From positions 16,216,321 through 16,280,320 of the forward strand of contig OY482851.1 in assembly GCA_960531495.1 (NCBI GenBank): DNA of 64,000 nucleotides, in the 5' to 3' direction. The number at the start of each line of letters is the position of its first letter. Positions within the stretch are counted from its first letter, which is position 1. Position numbers and translations under genes: made by a program. This DNA comes from Zeus faber (Eukaryota > Chordata > Actinopteri > Zeiformes > Zeidae). Below are positions 14,231 to 27,200 of the stretch, in pieces. The notes below the pieces were generated by a model, which saw only the letters and a program-made list of their open reading frames with translations, made no database searches and was not told the DNA's origin.

Positions 14231-16110
14231 GTGCTCCCAGTGTCCATAGATTTTAATTCCAAAGGGAGAGAGTTCCAAAGTTTGGGATCCACATCCTCAA
14301 AATCACAGTTTCCTTTTGTTTCATATCTCAATCAAGGAACAACCAACAAACCCTGATTTGACTTGCTGGTGACACAGGCCTGCAGTAGATCTATAATGTA
14401 GGCCGATGCCTGACCACGAGAGCTCAATAGCTGATCTTAGGAGAACTTTGAATCGGATTCTGAATTTGATGGGGAGCCAGTGAAGAGCAATCCGCATCTG
14501 TGTCACATCAGACCTTTTGGAGTTTGCGTACCGGCAAAACAGATCCACGGATGACGCGGTCTCCCAGATACTGCACACCACGCTCACGCACCTGGATGGC
14601 CAGAAGGGGGCCTATGTGAAAATGCTGTTCATTGATTATAGTTCAGCTTTCAACACCATAGTCCCCACCAGACTGGCTGTCAAGCTGATGGAGCTCGGAT
14701 TGAATGGTCCGCTGTGCACCTGGATCCTGGACTTCCTCACAGGCCGCCCCCAGGTGGTCAAGGTGGGGAAGTACATGTCCAGCTCCCTCACCCTGAATAC
14801 AGGATCCCCCCCAGGGCTGCGTCCTCAGCCCCCTACTGTACTCCCTGTACACACATGACTGTGTAGCTAGGTCCAGCTCCAACACCATCATCAAGTTTGC
14901 TGACGACACCGTGGTCGTGGGCCTGATCACCGACTGCGATGAGAAGGCCTACCGCGAGGAGGTGGCTGACCTGTCACTCTGGTGCCAGGACAACAGCCTC
15001 CACCTGAACGTCAGCAAAACCAAGGAGCTGATTGTGGACTTTAGGCGTGGATCACAATCGAGAACGCACGCACCCTTGTGGATTAATGGGACTTCTGTCG
15101 ATAGGGTGAGCAGCTTCAGATATCTGGGAGTCCACATCACAGAGGACTTAACATGGACTGTTCACACAGACACTCTGGTGAGAAAGGCGAGGCAGCGTCT
15201 TTATCACCTCAGTCAGCTGAGGAAATTCCGGGTCTCGGTGAGGATCCTCAAGTCCTTCTACTCTGGAGCAGTGGAGAGCATCCTGACAGGCAACATCACT
15301 GCCTGTTTTGGGAACTGTACTGCCCAGGACAGGTGGGCCCTGCAGAGGGTGGTGCGTTCAGCTGAACGTACCACTGGAACTACCCTCCCCCCCTTGCAGG
15401 AGCTATACACCAGGAGGTGTAGTAGCAGAGCCCGCAGGATCATGAAGGATCCTCATCACCCCAACAACGGACTGTTTCAGCTGCTGCGCAGCTGAGCCAT
15501 ACACTAGGCTCCACTACCTACTGTACTGTATGTAGCATACTGTACCGAATACTGTGTCACTGTTCAGGGTTGTTCGTGATGCCGTATTGCTGCGCCGTAC
15601 TGTTGTATACTGTGCTGTATTATCCCAAACACAACCTCACTCCATTCACATTCACATGCCACTTTAATTCACATGCCACTTTAAATGCACATATCTGTAT
15701 ATACATAGGCATATTCCTTCCATCCCATTTTATTTCAATTTATTTTTATTGTATTTTATTCTATATATTTTTATCTTATTCTATAAGTATTCAACTTAAT
15801 GTATTACGTTTTAGGAGTCAGTTAGTCGGTCTATTAGAAAGGAATTTTCTACTTTTATTTTTTATTATTATTATTTTTTTCCCTAGGACATATTGTGTGC
15901 TATCACCGGGTGCGTTGCATTACATTTCACTGCATATATGTATGAAAGTATGTATATGTATGTGACAAATAAAAATCTTGAATCTTGAATCTTGGAGGAC
16001 CTGGTCAAGAGCTTAGAAGCAGCACTTTGGACCACTTGGAAGCTACCCAGTGATGTTTTTTGAGGCAGGTGAAAAGGGAGTTACAGTAGAAAGGCATGGA
16101 GATATAAAAG
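14230..16110. repeat. Older interspersed repeat split by the LINE
   Basis: The flanks at about 14,230-14,516 and 15,995-16,110 read as one older element interrupted by the LINE. The left side has gggagccagtgaagagcaat and ends cagacctttt; the right side resumes ggaggacctggtcaagagc and includes gagttacagtag, words common in teleost dispersed repeats. The reverse strand of the left part has a reverse-transcriptase-like [16 protein letters not shown]. The family is not identified. Confidence 0.5.
14517..15994 (+). mobile_element. 5'-truncated L2/CR1-like non-LTR retrotransposon
   Basis: The plus strand encodes the C-terminal half of a LINE reverse transcriptase: [13 protein letters not shown], then [31 protein letters not shown], and the catalytic FADD box (IIKFADDTVVVGL) near 14,895. 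The tail has LHLNVSKTKELIVDFRR, FRYLGVHITEDLTW and RRCSSRARRIMKDPHHP. One extra C in the C-run at 14,806-14,813 shifts the frame just before [16 protein letters not shown], so the copy is dead. It ends at a stop at 15,493-15,495, a 3' UTR of about 480 bp and an AATCTTG-repeat tail near 15,972-15,994. The endonuclease half is missing, as in typical 5' truncation. Clade assignment (L2 rather than Rex1) is from the conserved blocks only. Confidence 0.85.
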
Positions 16111-17560
16111 CATGAATTAACATTTACATCTAGGCTTGGGTGATATCGAAATATTGCGATAGGCGGTATTATCATCGTTGTTGTTGTTTATAACAAACTA
16201 AATTTCTGAAAATCGGTTCAGAATCAAGCGAGATTTGACCGCTCCAAGATGGCGGATGAGCAGACGCAAAGCGCCGACATTTGCTTCACGATATGTCGTG
16301 AAGTAGCAGCAACATAATGTGACATACCGTAAACCAATCACTGCGTTTCAGAGTAAAACACAGAACGCATCTGTCTCGTCTCTTCTTTTCACTGCAAATC
16401 CACGTGAGATTTATGGAATTATGACTTTAAAAAGTAACAGCGGCAGTAAAACTGTATTTCACTATGATGGGTAAGTTTTGCAGTTGATGCGCGGTTCACA
16501 TGCGTGCGGGGATCAACGATGTTCTGCAACGCCACTAGAAGAATAAACATGGCGGTGCAACATGTTGGCCATGGTTGGGCATACCCGCTCCCTGTGTCGA
16601 TAAAAACGGCTAATTCTAAGACAGCGAAAACACAATTCTTATATTTATGGGATTATAAACATACTTGTGAATATTATATCCCATGTCTGTTCCATAAACT
16701 CTACACCTGCACTCTGCACCTTTAAAGACGAATAATTCTAGACCAATAACTCAAGAAAAATAACATCTGAAAATCCTTCATTGAGGAATGATTGTGATCC
16801 TTCAAGGTGTAAATTGATGACCCAAAACAGAAATCGAGTACTACATTTACTTATTTTTCAGAAACGCTTTTTGCTTGCTTTCTTTTTAATATCACTATTT
16901 GATTGCCTTTTATTAATGTGGAGCTCTTTGAGTTGCATGTTGTGAACAGAAGGTGCATTACAAACGAAGGATAATGTTGTTAGAAAAACAAATCCTAACG
17001 CTTGTGTGTCATTAAGCCTAACGAGGTGACTACACGGTGAGGTTGTTTAAAAAAAAAAACAACTATTACACTGCAAGGACGTGGAAAAAAACAAGAGTGC
17101 AGTGTATACACAGCGTATTATTGTCCTGCCTCGGATGTCTGCAGGAATACGACACTGACAAGTTTGGTAACACACCCCGTCACCCGGTGTCACCGCACCC
17201 CGCTGACAGGCGATGAGGTGGCACATCTGGATTTAGCGCCGCGCAGCAGAGATCGTCCCAATAAAGCGCTTGAGCTTCCACAAAGGTTGACAACCAGCGG
17301 AGCTTTTCCTCAAAAACGATTGGCGCCTGATCGTTTCCACCGCGCCAACACCTCAAACGCCCCCACCCCCCTGGAGCATAACGACAGGTAGCAACATTCC
17401 TCAAGTTCTGAATTCTCTGCGGAGTCAGCTGGGGTGGTGTTCAAGGTGATTTTGTTCAGAACCGGCTCAGCGAGTACAGCCAAAAAAAAAACAAACAACA
17501 AACAAACGGGGAAAAAGCCGTTATGACCAAGCGAATACACGAACAACCCACGGACGCCAA
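16110..17560. other. clip1 first intron, distal part
   Basis: No gene is supported. A possible MITE-like start (gcttgggtgatatcgaaata, about 16,133) is present but its partner end was not found. GC content rises toward the CpG island after about 17,100. Confidence 0.45.
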
Positions 17561-17822
17561 ACTAAGCCTCCTTACACTGGAACGGACGTGGTTAGCTGCT
17601 AACTTAGCCACGTAGCATTAGGGCTAGTTAGCGTGGGTCTAGCTGGCCGGCTAGCTAGCTAAACCAGCGGCGATACCCTGGACCGTGGCGTTCACAGGTT
17701 ACCTTCCGCTCGACGCTTCCTCCCCTCGGGGCGGGTGGCAGCCTGACAAAAAGAGAAAGGAAAAAAAAAAAAAGACACACGGGGAAGAAAATGGAAGCGC
17801 TCTGCCGCGAGGCGACACTCAC

Positions 17823-18010
17823 CCGCTGCGTGTCGGTGCGGAGAAGGGAGGGCCGGCGGCGGAGCGACTGACGGCGCCGGGGAGCAGCGCTGACTGACTG
17901 GCTGGGCTGCCGCGGTCGGAGCGAGCAAGCGCGGCCCCGCGCAAACCGTCCAACACGTCACCGCGGGCACGAGCGGCAAGAAGGAGCCGCGCCGCACCGA
18001 CTCCCGAGCG
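17823..18010 (-). promoter_or_regulatory. clip1: clip1 non-coding first exon and CpG-rich promoter
   Basis: A CpG-dense segment (about 17,570-18,030) lies 7.4 kb upstream of the clip1 start codon. On the minus strand, CGCAGCGG followed by GTGAGTG at 17,822-17,816 is a strong splice donor, so the 5' UTR probably starts here and splices to the coding exon ending near 10,450-10,480. The transcription start is not resolved; the right boundary is approximate. The island contains a G15 run at about 18,013-18,027 and has no open frame that I support. Confidence 0.6.
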
Positions 18011-18059
18011 ACGGGGGGGGGGGGGGGTTTCCGACGATCCAAGGCTGCGTGTCCAGAAT

Positions 18060-18975
18060 AAACACTTGACATTGCGACACTAACGCCTAAATGCTGATGA
18101 AGGTGACGAAGTTAATAATTAGAGAATAAAGATACGGCTTTTTTGTTTTGTTGTTCTTTTTCTGCAGGGGGGGGGGGGTGTCCAAATTTGGAGGTTGACG
18201 AGTAACTAGGGTGCGAGCAAAAAATAAAAAATAAAATAAAAAAAAGTTGACCTTTCGAGAATAAAGTCAAGATAGGACGCATTAATCTCGAATAACTTTG
18301 ATCTCGGCGATTTGCCTTTCGTCTCATCGTGGCCCTTCTCAGAATGTCGTGTTCGTCCTCTCCATATTCTGTGCTATACTCTCATTTCCACTTTGCCATA
18401 GATTCATAATATTTGAGAGAGAGCCGTCGCATCGAAACATTAGTAGAAACAAAATTGGAAATCGATGATTTCAGTAAGTAGGCCAGTTAATGCGGCGATC
18501 AAAATCAACCGGTTGAACTCTTATCAGCAATGCGCAGGTAAATAATATATTCTACAATAGGTTAATTCATATTGCGACTGTCATCGTGATATGGTTATTA
18601 ATCATGACTGTCCCAAAGCATTAGAAATGTTAAATACAACAGAAAGATAACTGTTTTTCAGTCGCAATATGGAGTCAACATCATAAATAAACGCCATACT
18701 TGAAAAAATGTTTTTTATGTATATTAAAATATATCAAAATCTATATTATACAGATGCATGTCATTATGATAACACTATTAATCCGGGGGTGGGAAGGGGG
18801 GGTCATTATATGTCTTATCATCCCATATGAATGTGAAATGCTCAAAAGAAAAGCTCAACCTCAATTGATAAATACCTAACTTTTCAATCTACATAATACA
18901 AGCCATTCTACATTTACTTCATCACTTTTGTCTTCATCATTTCAAGTCCACAGCAAAGACACCCACAATGTTCAA
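18060..18975. other. Intergenic region between clip1 and zcchc8
   Basis: About 0.9 kb between the clip1 CpG island and the presumed 3' end of zcchc8. It is AT-rich, with a poly-G run at about 18,168-18,178 and a second G-rich patch at about 18,784-18,801. No open frame or RNA gene is supported. Confidence 0.5.
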
Positions 18976-18985
18976 CAGTTAAACC

Positions 18986-18991
18986 TTTATT
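18986..18991 (-). terminator. zcchc8: Candidate poly(A) signal of zcchc8
   Basis: The minus strand reads AATAAA about 970 bp downstream of the intact zcchc8 stop codon. It is a plausible polyadenylation hexamer; other variants lie nearer, so the actual 3' end is uncertain. Confidence 0.4.
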
Positions 18992-19958
18992 GGAGATCAA
19001 CTATGTCCATGGGTACAAACTATCACTACAGCCACTGTAATCAAGAAAACATTGATCTTCTTGATTAACAAAAGAGTCAACTTTTGCAAATTTCCCATAA
19101 GATGCTTAAAGTGGTGACATTTATATTTACTGTTCGAACTTCATCGGTAGTCGCAATTTTTATTGAGAAGTTTCAGCAATTTTTTGTTCTTTTCCATATT
19201 CAAAATTGAACAGTCCAGGATAATAAAAATATCAGGGGGCTTGGCTCTTTACGAGTACAACAGCCATCAAATCCATCTACAAGCATGTTCTTTCTTAGTT
19301 TAAGATTCCATACAATAATCAGACCAAATAGTGAGAGATCTGCCCAAAATGTAGATTTAAATGGAAACAACTTAACGGCAGGCAACCAAGTCATTGCCAA
19401 TCGCTCAGCTAACACCAATTTTATGTGCTGTCAACAAACAGTAAAAAAAGGTAAAGTTTACCTTTACATCTTATGATCACAGAGAACTGATTGTAATATA
19501 AGCATCAAATGTTTTATCAGAGCAGTTAGCCACCGCTGACATTAAGCTGATGAAATTGATAAAAAATAAAATAAAATAAAGGCTTGCTTGAAATTTTCGT
19601 GCAAGACTGTCTGTCCAAAATAGAAAACTTTACATAAATACATGAAATCAATCAAAACATATCAAATGAACATTTTACCTGCAGCAATCCTCCGAAACAC
19701 ACAGAAGAAACATTTCATACCAAAGCTAGAGTTACCAGAATGACCAGAACTTAAAAAACATTTATGAATACTCTGCCTCGTTCTTTCAACGTTCCTTTAC
19801 CTTTATCCACATGACATTAATCTTAGTACAAAAAAAAAAATATTTAAAATAAACATTGTTTGATCTACTGGAAAACTGCCAAATCCAGTGACAGCTACAA
19901 AACATTTTTTTCAACTGTTAAAACGAATGCCCTGATTGCAACTCAAGACACTGATGTT

Positions 19959-21277
19959 TCATTTTTTGTTTCTGGCCAAACTTCGTGGTGAACTTTTCAG
20001 TAAGTCTCTGATCCGCAGGTATGTCCCGGTGGCAGAAGCGACTTCAGTATATTCCGGTGTATCTTCAAAAGGAACAATGCCAGCCGCAAACCTACTCCGA
20101 TGGGGAACTGCAATTACTTTCTCACCAGAGTTGGGAGAAATGCTATCTACTGTTCCTTGAGTGAACGGTTCTGGTACAGGACTCAGACGGCTGACTGCCT
20201 GGGCTTCCATTGGACCAGAGCTGTGGTTGATGTCCTCATGCACCCCAACTGGCACAAGGCTGAACGTGCTGTCCTTCTGTGCTCTGACTGGATCAGGATT
20301 GAGAAGTCTGTCCTCCTGCTCTATAATCTGAACAGGGCTAAGAGGTTTTTCCTCCTTTGCTCTGACCGGAACGGGGCTGATAGGGCTCTCCTCCGCTCTG
20401 ATTGGACCAGGGCTGAGAGGGCTTTCCTCTTGCACTCTGATTGGACCAGGGCTGAGAGGGCTTTCTTCCTGCGCTCTGATTGGAGTAGGGCTGAGAGGGC
20501 TTTCTTCCTGCGCTCTGATTGGAGTAGGGCTGAGAGGGCTTTCCTCCTGCATTGTGATTGGAGTAGGGCTGAGAGGGCTTTCCTCCTGCATTGTGATTAG
20601 AGTAGGGCTGAGAGGGCTTTCCTCCTGCATTGTGATTGGAGTAGGGCTGAGAGGGCTTTCCTCCTGCATTGTGATTGGAGTAGGGCTGAGAGGGCTGTCC
20701 TCCTGCATTGTGATTGGTGTAGGGCTGAGAGGGCTGTCCTCAGCCCTCATGGGGACAGGACTCTGAGGGGTAACGTTTTGGTCCTTCATTGGACCGGGAC
20801 TTTCAAGGCATTCCTCTTCACGCTGAGGTGTTCTCTGCTTTCCATTAAAGTCAACCACTTCCTCGGCTTCAGCCTCAGTTTCTGTGTCAACGTGGGCAGG
20901 TGTGGAATTGCGTGGGGAGCTAGCTACAGGTGTTCCCAAAACTGGTGTGTCACAATCGCTGTTTGTGGCTGTGTCAGCATTTTCTAGGGCTGCCCAGATC
21001 AGCCTCTGCTGCTCCTCTAGCTCCTCCAGTGTCAGACCATCCTCCATCTCCTCACCTGCCTCATCCACCACCACCCAGTTACGCCCTCGCAAGGCTGGAG
21101 AGCCATTAGTAGGTGTGGGAGGTGGCGTACCTTTAGGAAGAGGTGGTGGAGTGGGAGTAGCAGGCGGTGTTCCCCGAGGTAAGGGAGGAGGTGAACTAAA
21201 GGAAGGTGAGCCAGGGGGAAGCGGAGGCTGGAACTGGAAGCCACTCGAGCCCTGAAACCGACTAGGAGTTCCTGGTT
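19959..21277 (-). CDS. zcchc8: zcchc8 terminal exon, distal (intact) copy
   Basis: The last coding exon, 439 codons including the stop. It opens EPGTPSRFQGSSGFQFQPPL, continues with two Pro-rich PPPLPxGTPP units and LEELEEQQRLIW, then a tandem Ser-Pro repeat, and ends with the conserved C-terminal block and ARNKK-stop. The reading frame is open throughout. It is the second of two tandem copies (the other is at 21,462-22,517). The shared 3' UTR word gttctttcaacgttccttta starts at 19,780 and again at 21,321, so the duplicated unit is about 1.5 kb. Confidence 0.9.
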
Positions 21278-24200
21278 CTGGAGAGAAAGACAGAAAAAAA
21301 AAAAAGTTACAAAATGCCTTGTTCTTTCAACGTTCCTTTACCATTATCCACATTAATGACATTCATCTGGGTCAAAAAAAAAGTCCAGTGCCAACTACAA
21401 AACATTTTTTTTTCCAACTGTGAAAAATCATGCCCTGATTGCAACTCAAGACACTGATGTTTCATTTTTTGTTTCTGGCCAAACTTCGTGGTGAACTTTT
21501 AAGCAAATCTCTGATCCGCAGGTATGTCCCGGTGGCAGAAGCGACTTCAGTATATTCCGGTGTATCTTCAAAAGGAACAACGCCAGCCACAAACCTACTC
21601 CGATGGGGAACTGCAATTACTTTCTCACCAGAGTTGGGAGAAATGCTATCTACTGTTCCTTGAGTGAACGGTTCTGGTACAGGACTCAGACAGCTGACTT
21701 CCTGGGCTTCCATTGGACCAGAGCTGTGGTTGATGTCCTCACACACCCTAACTGGCACAAGGCTGAACGTGCTGTCCTCCTGTGCTCTGATTGGATCAGG
21801 ATTGAGAAGTCTGCCCTCCTGCCCTATAATCTGAACAGGGCTAAGAGGTTTTTCCTCCTTCGCTCTGATTGGGCCAAGGCTGAGAGGGCTTTCCTCCTGC
21901 ATTCTGATAGGATAAGGGCTGAGAGGGCTTTCCTCCTGCATTGTGATTGGTGTAGGGCTGAGAGGGCTGTCCTCAGTCCTAATGGGGACAGGACTCTGAG
22001 GGGTAACGTTTCGGTCCGTCATCGGACCAGGACTTTCAAGGCATTCCTCTACACGCTGAGTTGTTCTCTGCTTTCCATTAAAGTCAACCACTTCCTCGGC
22101 TTCAGCCTCGGTTTCTGTGTCAACGTGGGCAGGTGTAGAATTGCGTGGCGAGCTAGCTACAGGTGTTCCCAAAACTGGTGTCACAATCGCTGTTTGTGGC
22201 TGTGTCAGCATTTTCTAGGGCTGCCCAGATCAGCCTCTGCTGCTCCTCTAGCTCCTCCAGTGTCAGACCATCCTCCATCTCCTCACCTGCACCATCCACC
22301 ACCACCACCACCACCCAGTTACACCCTCGCAAGGCTGGAGAGCCATTAGTAGGTGTGGGAGGTGGCGTACCTTTAGGAAGGGGTGGTGGAGTGGGAGTAG
22401 CAGGCGGTGTTCCCTTAGGTAAGGGAGGAGGTGAACTAAAAGAAGGTGAGCCAGGGGGCAGCGGAGGCTGGAACTGGAAGCCACTTGAGCCCTGAAACCG
22501 ACTAGGAGTTCCTGGTTCTGGAGAGAAAGAAAGGAGAAAAAAAAAAAAAAGTAACAAAACCTTAAAAATGTTACCATGTAACCCTCAGTAGTGCTGGGCG
22601 CTATGGCCTAAATTTGATACCACCATATTTTCTTACCTAATGTTGATATTGGATATCACTATTAATCGTATTAAAGTTTATAAATAATATCCTTGTATAA
22701 AAGGGAATCAGACCAAATTGCAATTATAAACCAGGATGTTTATATAGCAATTATAATCAAAGATATAAAGACCTTTAGCCTGCAGGTATTTAAAAATATA
22801 ATAATCTCAAAATAAAAGCCATTGTAGCAAGCAGGGTAGGAGCCTTATCTGAATTCACAATATTTCAAATTTGTGAAAAACAACTCTTGAATGTAAATAC
22901 AGTAAAATAATCCTACACCGATGAGGCGGCAGCCATCCAAGCTCATGGGGCACAGTTGGAAAGAAGGTACAATCAGGAGTTTCAAACTGCACTAGATCAA
23001 TTGCATAACATTTGGCTTTACACTTTAGCACTCCACCAGGAGCCAGGGATCAAAACAACAATCTAGATGACGCGCTGCTCACCGCCCTGTGATTTTCGAA
23101 TTGGAAAGTGATTCTCTTCCATGTTTTTATTTTGTTTTGTTTTTTTCTGGATCACGCATTAAAATGATGCCACCTCACCATCCCAGTGGCATTGCAAGGC
23201 TTCAAATTAAAAAACGGAGGTATATGCCACTACATAAGTTGAAAACTGAAGCGGACTTCACAAGATACTGGAGACTGCATAGTTTTTTATGAATGAAAAG
23301 CCAAGCGCCTCTACGGTAGGTTGACCTGGGACCCTCAAGTGTACCACACATTTGGCACTCTGTTCTGGGTGGGGGGGGGGGGACAAGAGAGTGTTCCCGT
23401 TATGCACGGTCCTGTTTTTGTGTGGTTCAGTAGCGGAGAGGCATGGGGACGCGCAGAAGAGTCTTACACCCACACACGCAGACCCCTGAAAGCACACAAT
23501 TCACAGCGGGTGAGCGTCTTGATGACGACGCCCACTTCTCCGGTGGTGGGGGGGCATCCCGTGTAAAATAAAAAGCATGAGCAACGAAATCTTCTGTGAA
23601 AACTTTGATGTAGTTTAGAAAATAAAACTTGATGTTACCCTTTCCATACCGAGCATTAATAAAATATTAATCAAATCGAGGTTCACGATATATCAGCACT
23701 AACTCTGACACTTCCAAATACTTGCGTATGAATCTAAATTAATCTTCAGACAACACCAATGTAACTATATTCTGTACTGAAGAAGGACTGAATGAAACTC
23801 CTATAAGCTCTGTCATCATCTTAGTCAACATCCTAAAATGGAATGAGAACTGATCATGTTGAATGTAGAAAACTCAATACATAACTAAATATAAATTTGA
23901 ACAGAATATGGTTTAAAAAAGTAATAGGCCATGAGCTAGTTACAATCCATGAAGCTACTTTTTTGTTCGTTCGTATTTCATATATCAGGTAAATTTCACA
24001 TTGAACACACATTGAATAACTGCAAACTGAAGTAAATACATTAAACTTCTAAACACTATTTACAATGCGCTTTCTGTTTTGTCCATGAGGAGACAGAGAG
24101 AAAAAAAAAAAAAGTAGTAATGGCAAGTTGGGAAAAAAAACAGCATTGGTAGAGTTCTTCCAACAATTCAAGCAACCTCCACCTGTTTAATAATCAACAA

Positions 24201-27200
24201 ATGATAATTTATCAGCTAATAATAAGCCATCTCATCTGGCCAGATACTGTACACCTATTTGTCTTTATCTCACCTACTGTTTGAAGTAGGTCTCAAATCA
24301 ATGTTGCATTAGTTCAGGGAGACTATTGTACATTTCAAATAAAATGATTCTTAAAGTAAAGCACAGCTACCTGAATCCATCTCCATATCAGAACTACAGG
24401 CAGGACTGGACCTTCGCTTTTTTCTTTGCAGTGAAGGTGAATCAGATTCATGCCTCCTTTTGTTGGGAGTGCCACCAGGCTGTTAAAAGGAAAAACATTG
24501 AATAATTAAGAACAAACAAGAAACCTAAGACATTATATATTCAGTCAAGAATACATGGCATAATGGTTTAATCTTGTAACCTCATGGAAACCAGTGGTAA
24601 AAGCTAAGGTCAATACTAGAGAGGGAAATCCAACATATCAGAGACCACTTAAACTAAGGTTTTTTTTGTTTCTTTTTCTTAATTGGTCGTAAATGTAAGG
24701 TGGCAATTGTGGAATCGATATAGTGCAGTTTTATATTCTCAGGTCACAGATTTGAGCAAGGACCAACAGACAAATAGAGCTCAACCACATACAATACAAT
24801 AAATATATAGTTGTTCAAAAGGATACATTACCGAAGGAAAATTGTTGGACAGGTAGGCAGCGAAGTTGCTCTTCATGTGGTTGTGCTGAATTGGTGTTGA
24901 CCCATACTGCATATATTCCTGAGGACAAAAGACCAGAACAATTACTGTGACAGTTTCTGTTTGGGGAGAGAAAAAAAAATAAAAATAAAAAAATCCAGCT
25001 TGTAATTGTGACCTTAAACTGTATTGCAAGTGTAACTTCAAACAACTTCTTTCCGGGTCAAATTTAACATTCATTTGTATAATTTACATCATTTAATTTA
25101 TTTGTCAACATTGTCTATTCCTGTCCACAGCATTGTTTTTAATCATTTTTCAGTTTTGGTGTGTTTCATTATTGGTCCGAATTCTACTGTTACTACTCAA
25201 CAGACAAAGATTTGTGGCACAGTGGAATTACAACTGAGTAACAGTAATAGTAAAGTAAGTAAGTGAAGAGGGAAAAATACATTTAATTGGATTCAAATCT
25301 ACTTTGACATTACAGTTGAGTCAAACTGCCCAGCCTTTCCTGATATTTGGAAAAAGACATGCCCTTTTCATTAGACTCACATCCTTCATTGTGGGTGATG
25401 CGTATACATTGAAGCCTGGGAAATCTACCAGCTTTGAAACATCATAAGAGATGTTTTGCCCACTGGTTTCCTCCGTTACGTTTCCATCCTCTGAAACAAT
25501 GTTTAAATTTATAAAATAAATACATATTAGAATACATTTTGTGTCATTATTCGTTGTTTGGGACTAAAAAGTTGCCCTTCTCAGATCTCAAAACTGAGAA
25601 TACATACCCTTTCCATCATACAGAGTCAACCCAGAGTTCTCCATCTCTGCTTCTTTAAGCCAACCTGGCGGGTAGCCGAGTTGTCTCATGCGGTAAATCA
25701 GAGGAGGCAGGGAATTTACACCAACTCCTAGTGCTGTCAGCAGCTCTTCACTGTTCAAAGCCAAAACACATTAAGATACTTAGATAAAAAGCAAGAATGT
25801 TTTACAACAAACAAGACATGGGAAAGAAGGACTCCAGAAGGTTCTCAAACTAATTAACGTAATATAAACAAAATGCTCACAAAATGTTTTCAAACTTTGC
25901 CATGTCCTTCACTTGAATTAGCAACAACAGAGCTTGACAGGTACTTTTCCTAATCTGGAAAATAAAGCAGTAGCTAGGTGACATCAGCTTGCAATTCTAA
26001 ATATCCAAACGAGCCAAACAGATATCTGAGGATATACAGATATCTTTCTACTTTGCCAAGTTTAAAAAGGTTTGGAGAAAGATTACATAAGAAGTGCTTA
26101 CAGTATTTCAGTTTGTGGTGGTCAGACAAGCCAAAACAACAGTCCTACCTCATGACGCCAGGCTTGTATTTGGCAAACCGCTCCTCTATTTCAGCATGAT
26201 ATCGCTGGTTACCGTGAATGTTTTGGTTATTACTTTGAGAGAATTCCTTCCGTCTCTCATTGATTAAGGCCTGATCTTTTGGCTGGTGAAGAAATCATGC
26301 ATAAATACTTTAATTATTGTACTTAAATAATGTTGGACGACTTAGGCAAGTTATTGTACTAACCTTGGGACAGTCTCGCAACTGATGACTGCCTGAGCCA
26401 CAGTTGAAACACATGGATTTGGGTCTAGAATGAACAAATAAGTGAAATAAGGTTATTCCTCAACCTAAAGATCAACAAAAAAAGCCAAATGTTATGCAAT
26501 TGATCTAGTGCTGTTTGAAACTCCTGATTGTACCTTCTCTCTTTCATCTCAATATCTTGTCCATCTGAGCCAATAACATGGCTGAAGACCTGCTGGTAAC
26601 TTTTTCAACAATTCAGGAAGTAAAATCTTACTCAACACTACAGAGCAGCACCCGCATGATGGTAGAGGGGCTGATGATTGTTGGGAAGACAGTATATCAC
26701 AGACCATCAATTAGCACAATAAGTTACACAATGAGTTAAATTCTGCCTTAATATCAGATTGACCTATTTGCCACCCACATTTTAATAAATAAAAATAGCT
26801 TCTTGATTTCTCTGTTTACAGAGCAAATGACTACAACAACTACATATATCCAAAAGGCTGAGAGGCTCAGTCAGGGAAAAGATGAATTTGTAATTTTTAA
26901 AGATACATAGGAACTTCCCATCCCTCTGTCAACTGAGGGTTTTCATTTTGCAGGGGTTGACCAAGTTTATCAACACTGAAAGTGGTAAAATACAGCACAC
27001 TTCCAATCACCTGTGAGGGAAAAGTTATAAAAATAAAAAAAAGTTAGATAGATAGCATATATGAATTATCTTTGCATACACTGCAGATACACAACTTAAT
27101 CACAAAATACTGACCTTGAAAGCCTCTGTAACAGTCTTAATACCACTGGAGGATTTAAATGTCTTATCTTCCTCAAAGACAAAGGCTGAATTCTTTAAAA

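Noticed and set aside
17692..18072. A 126-codon Pro/Arg-rich minus-strand frame in the CpG island
   Set aside because: GC-rich composition keeps it open by chance; the strong splice donor at 17,822 marks this as a non-coding first exon.
20100..20766. Long plus-strand open frames with repeated SDWTRAERAFLL-like or VGLRGLSSCIVI words
   Set aside because: They are antisense shadows of the 39-bp repeat in the zcchc8 exon on the minus strand.
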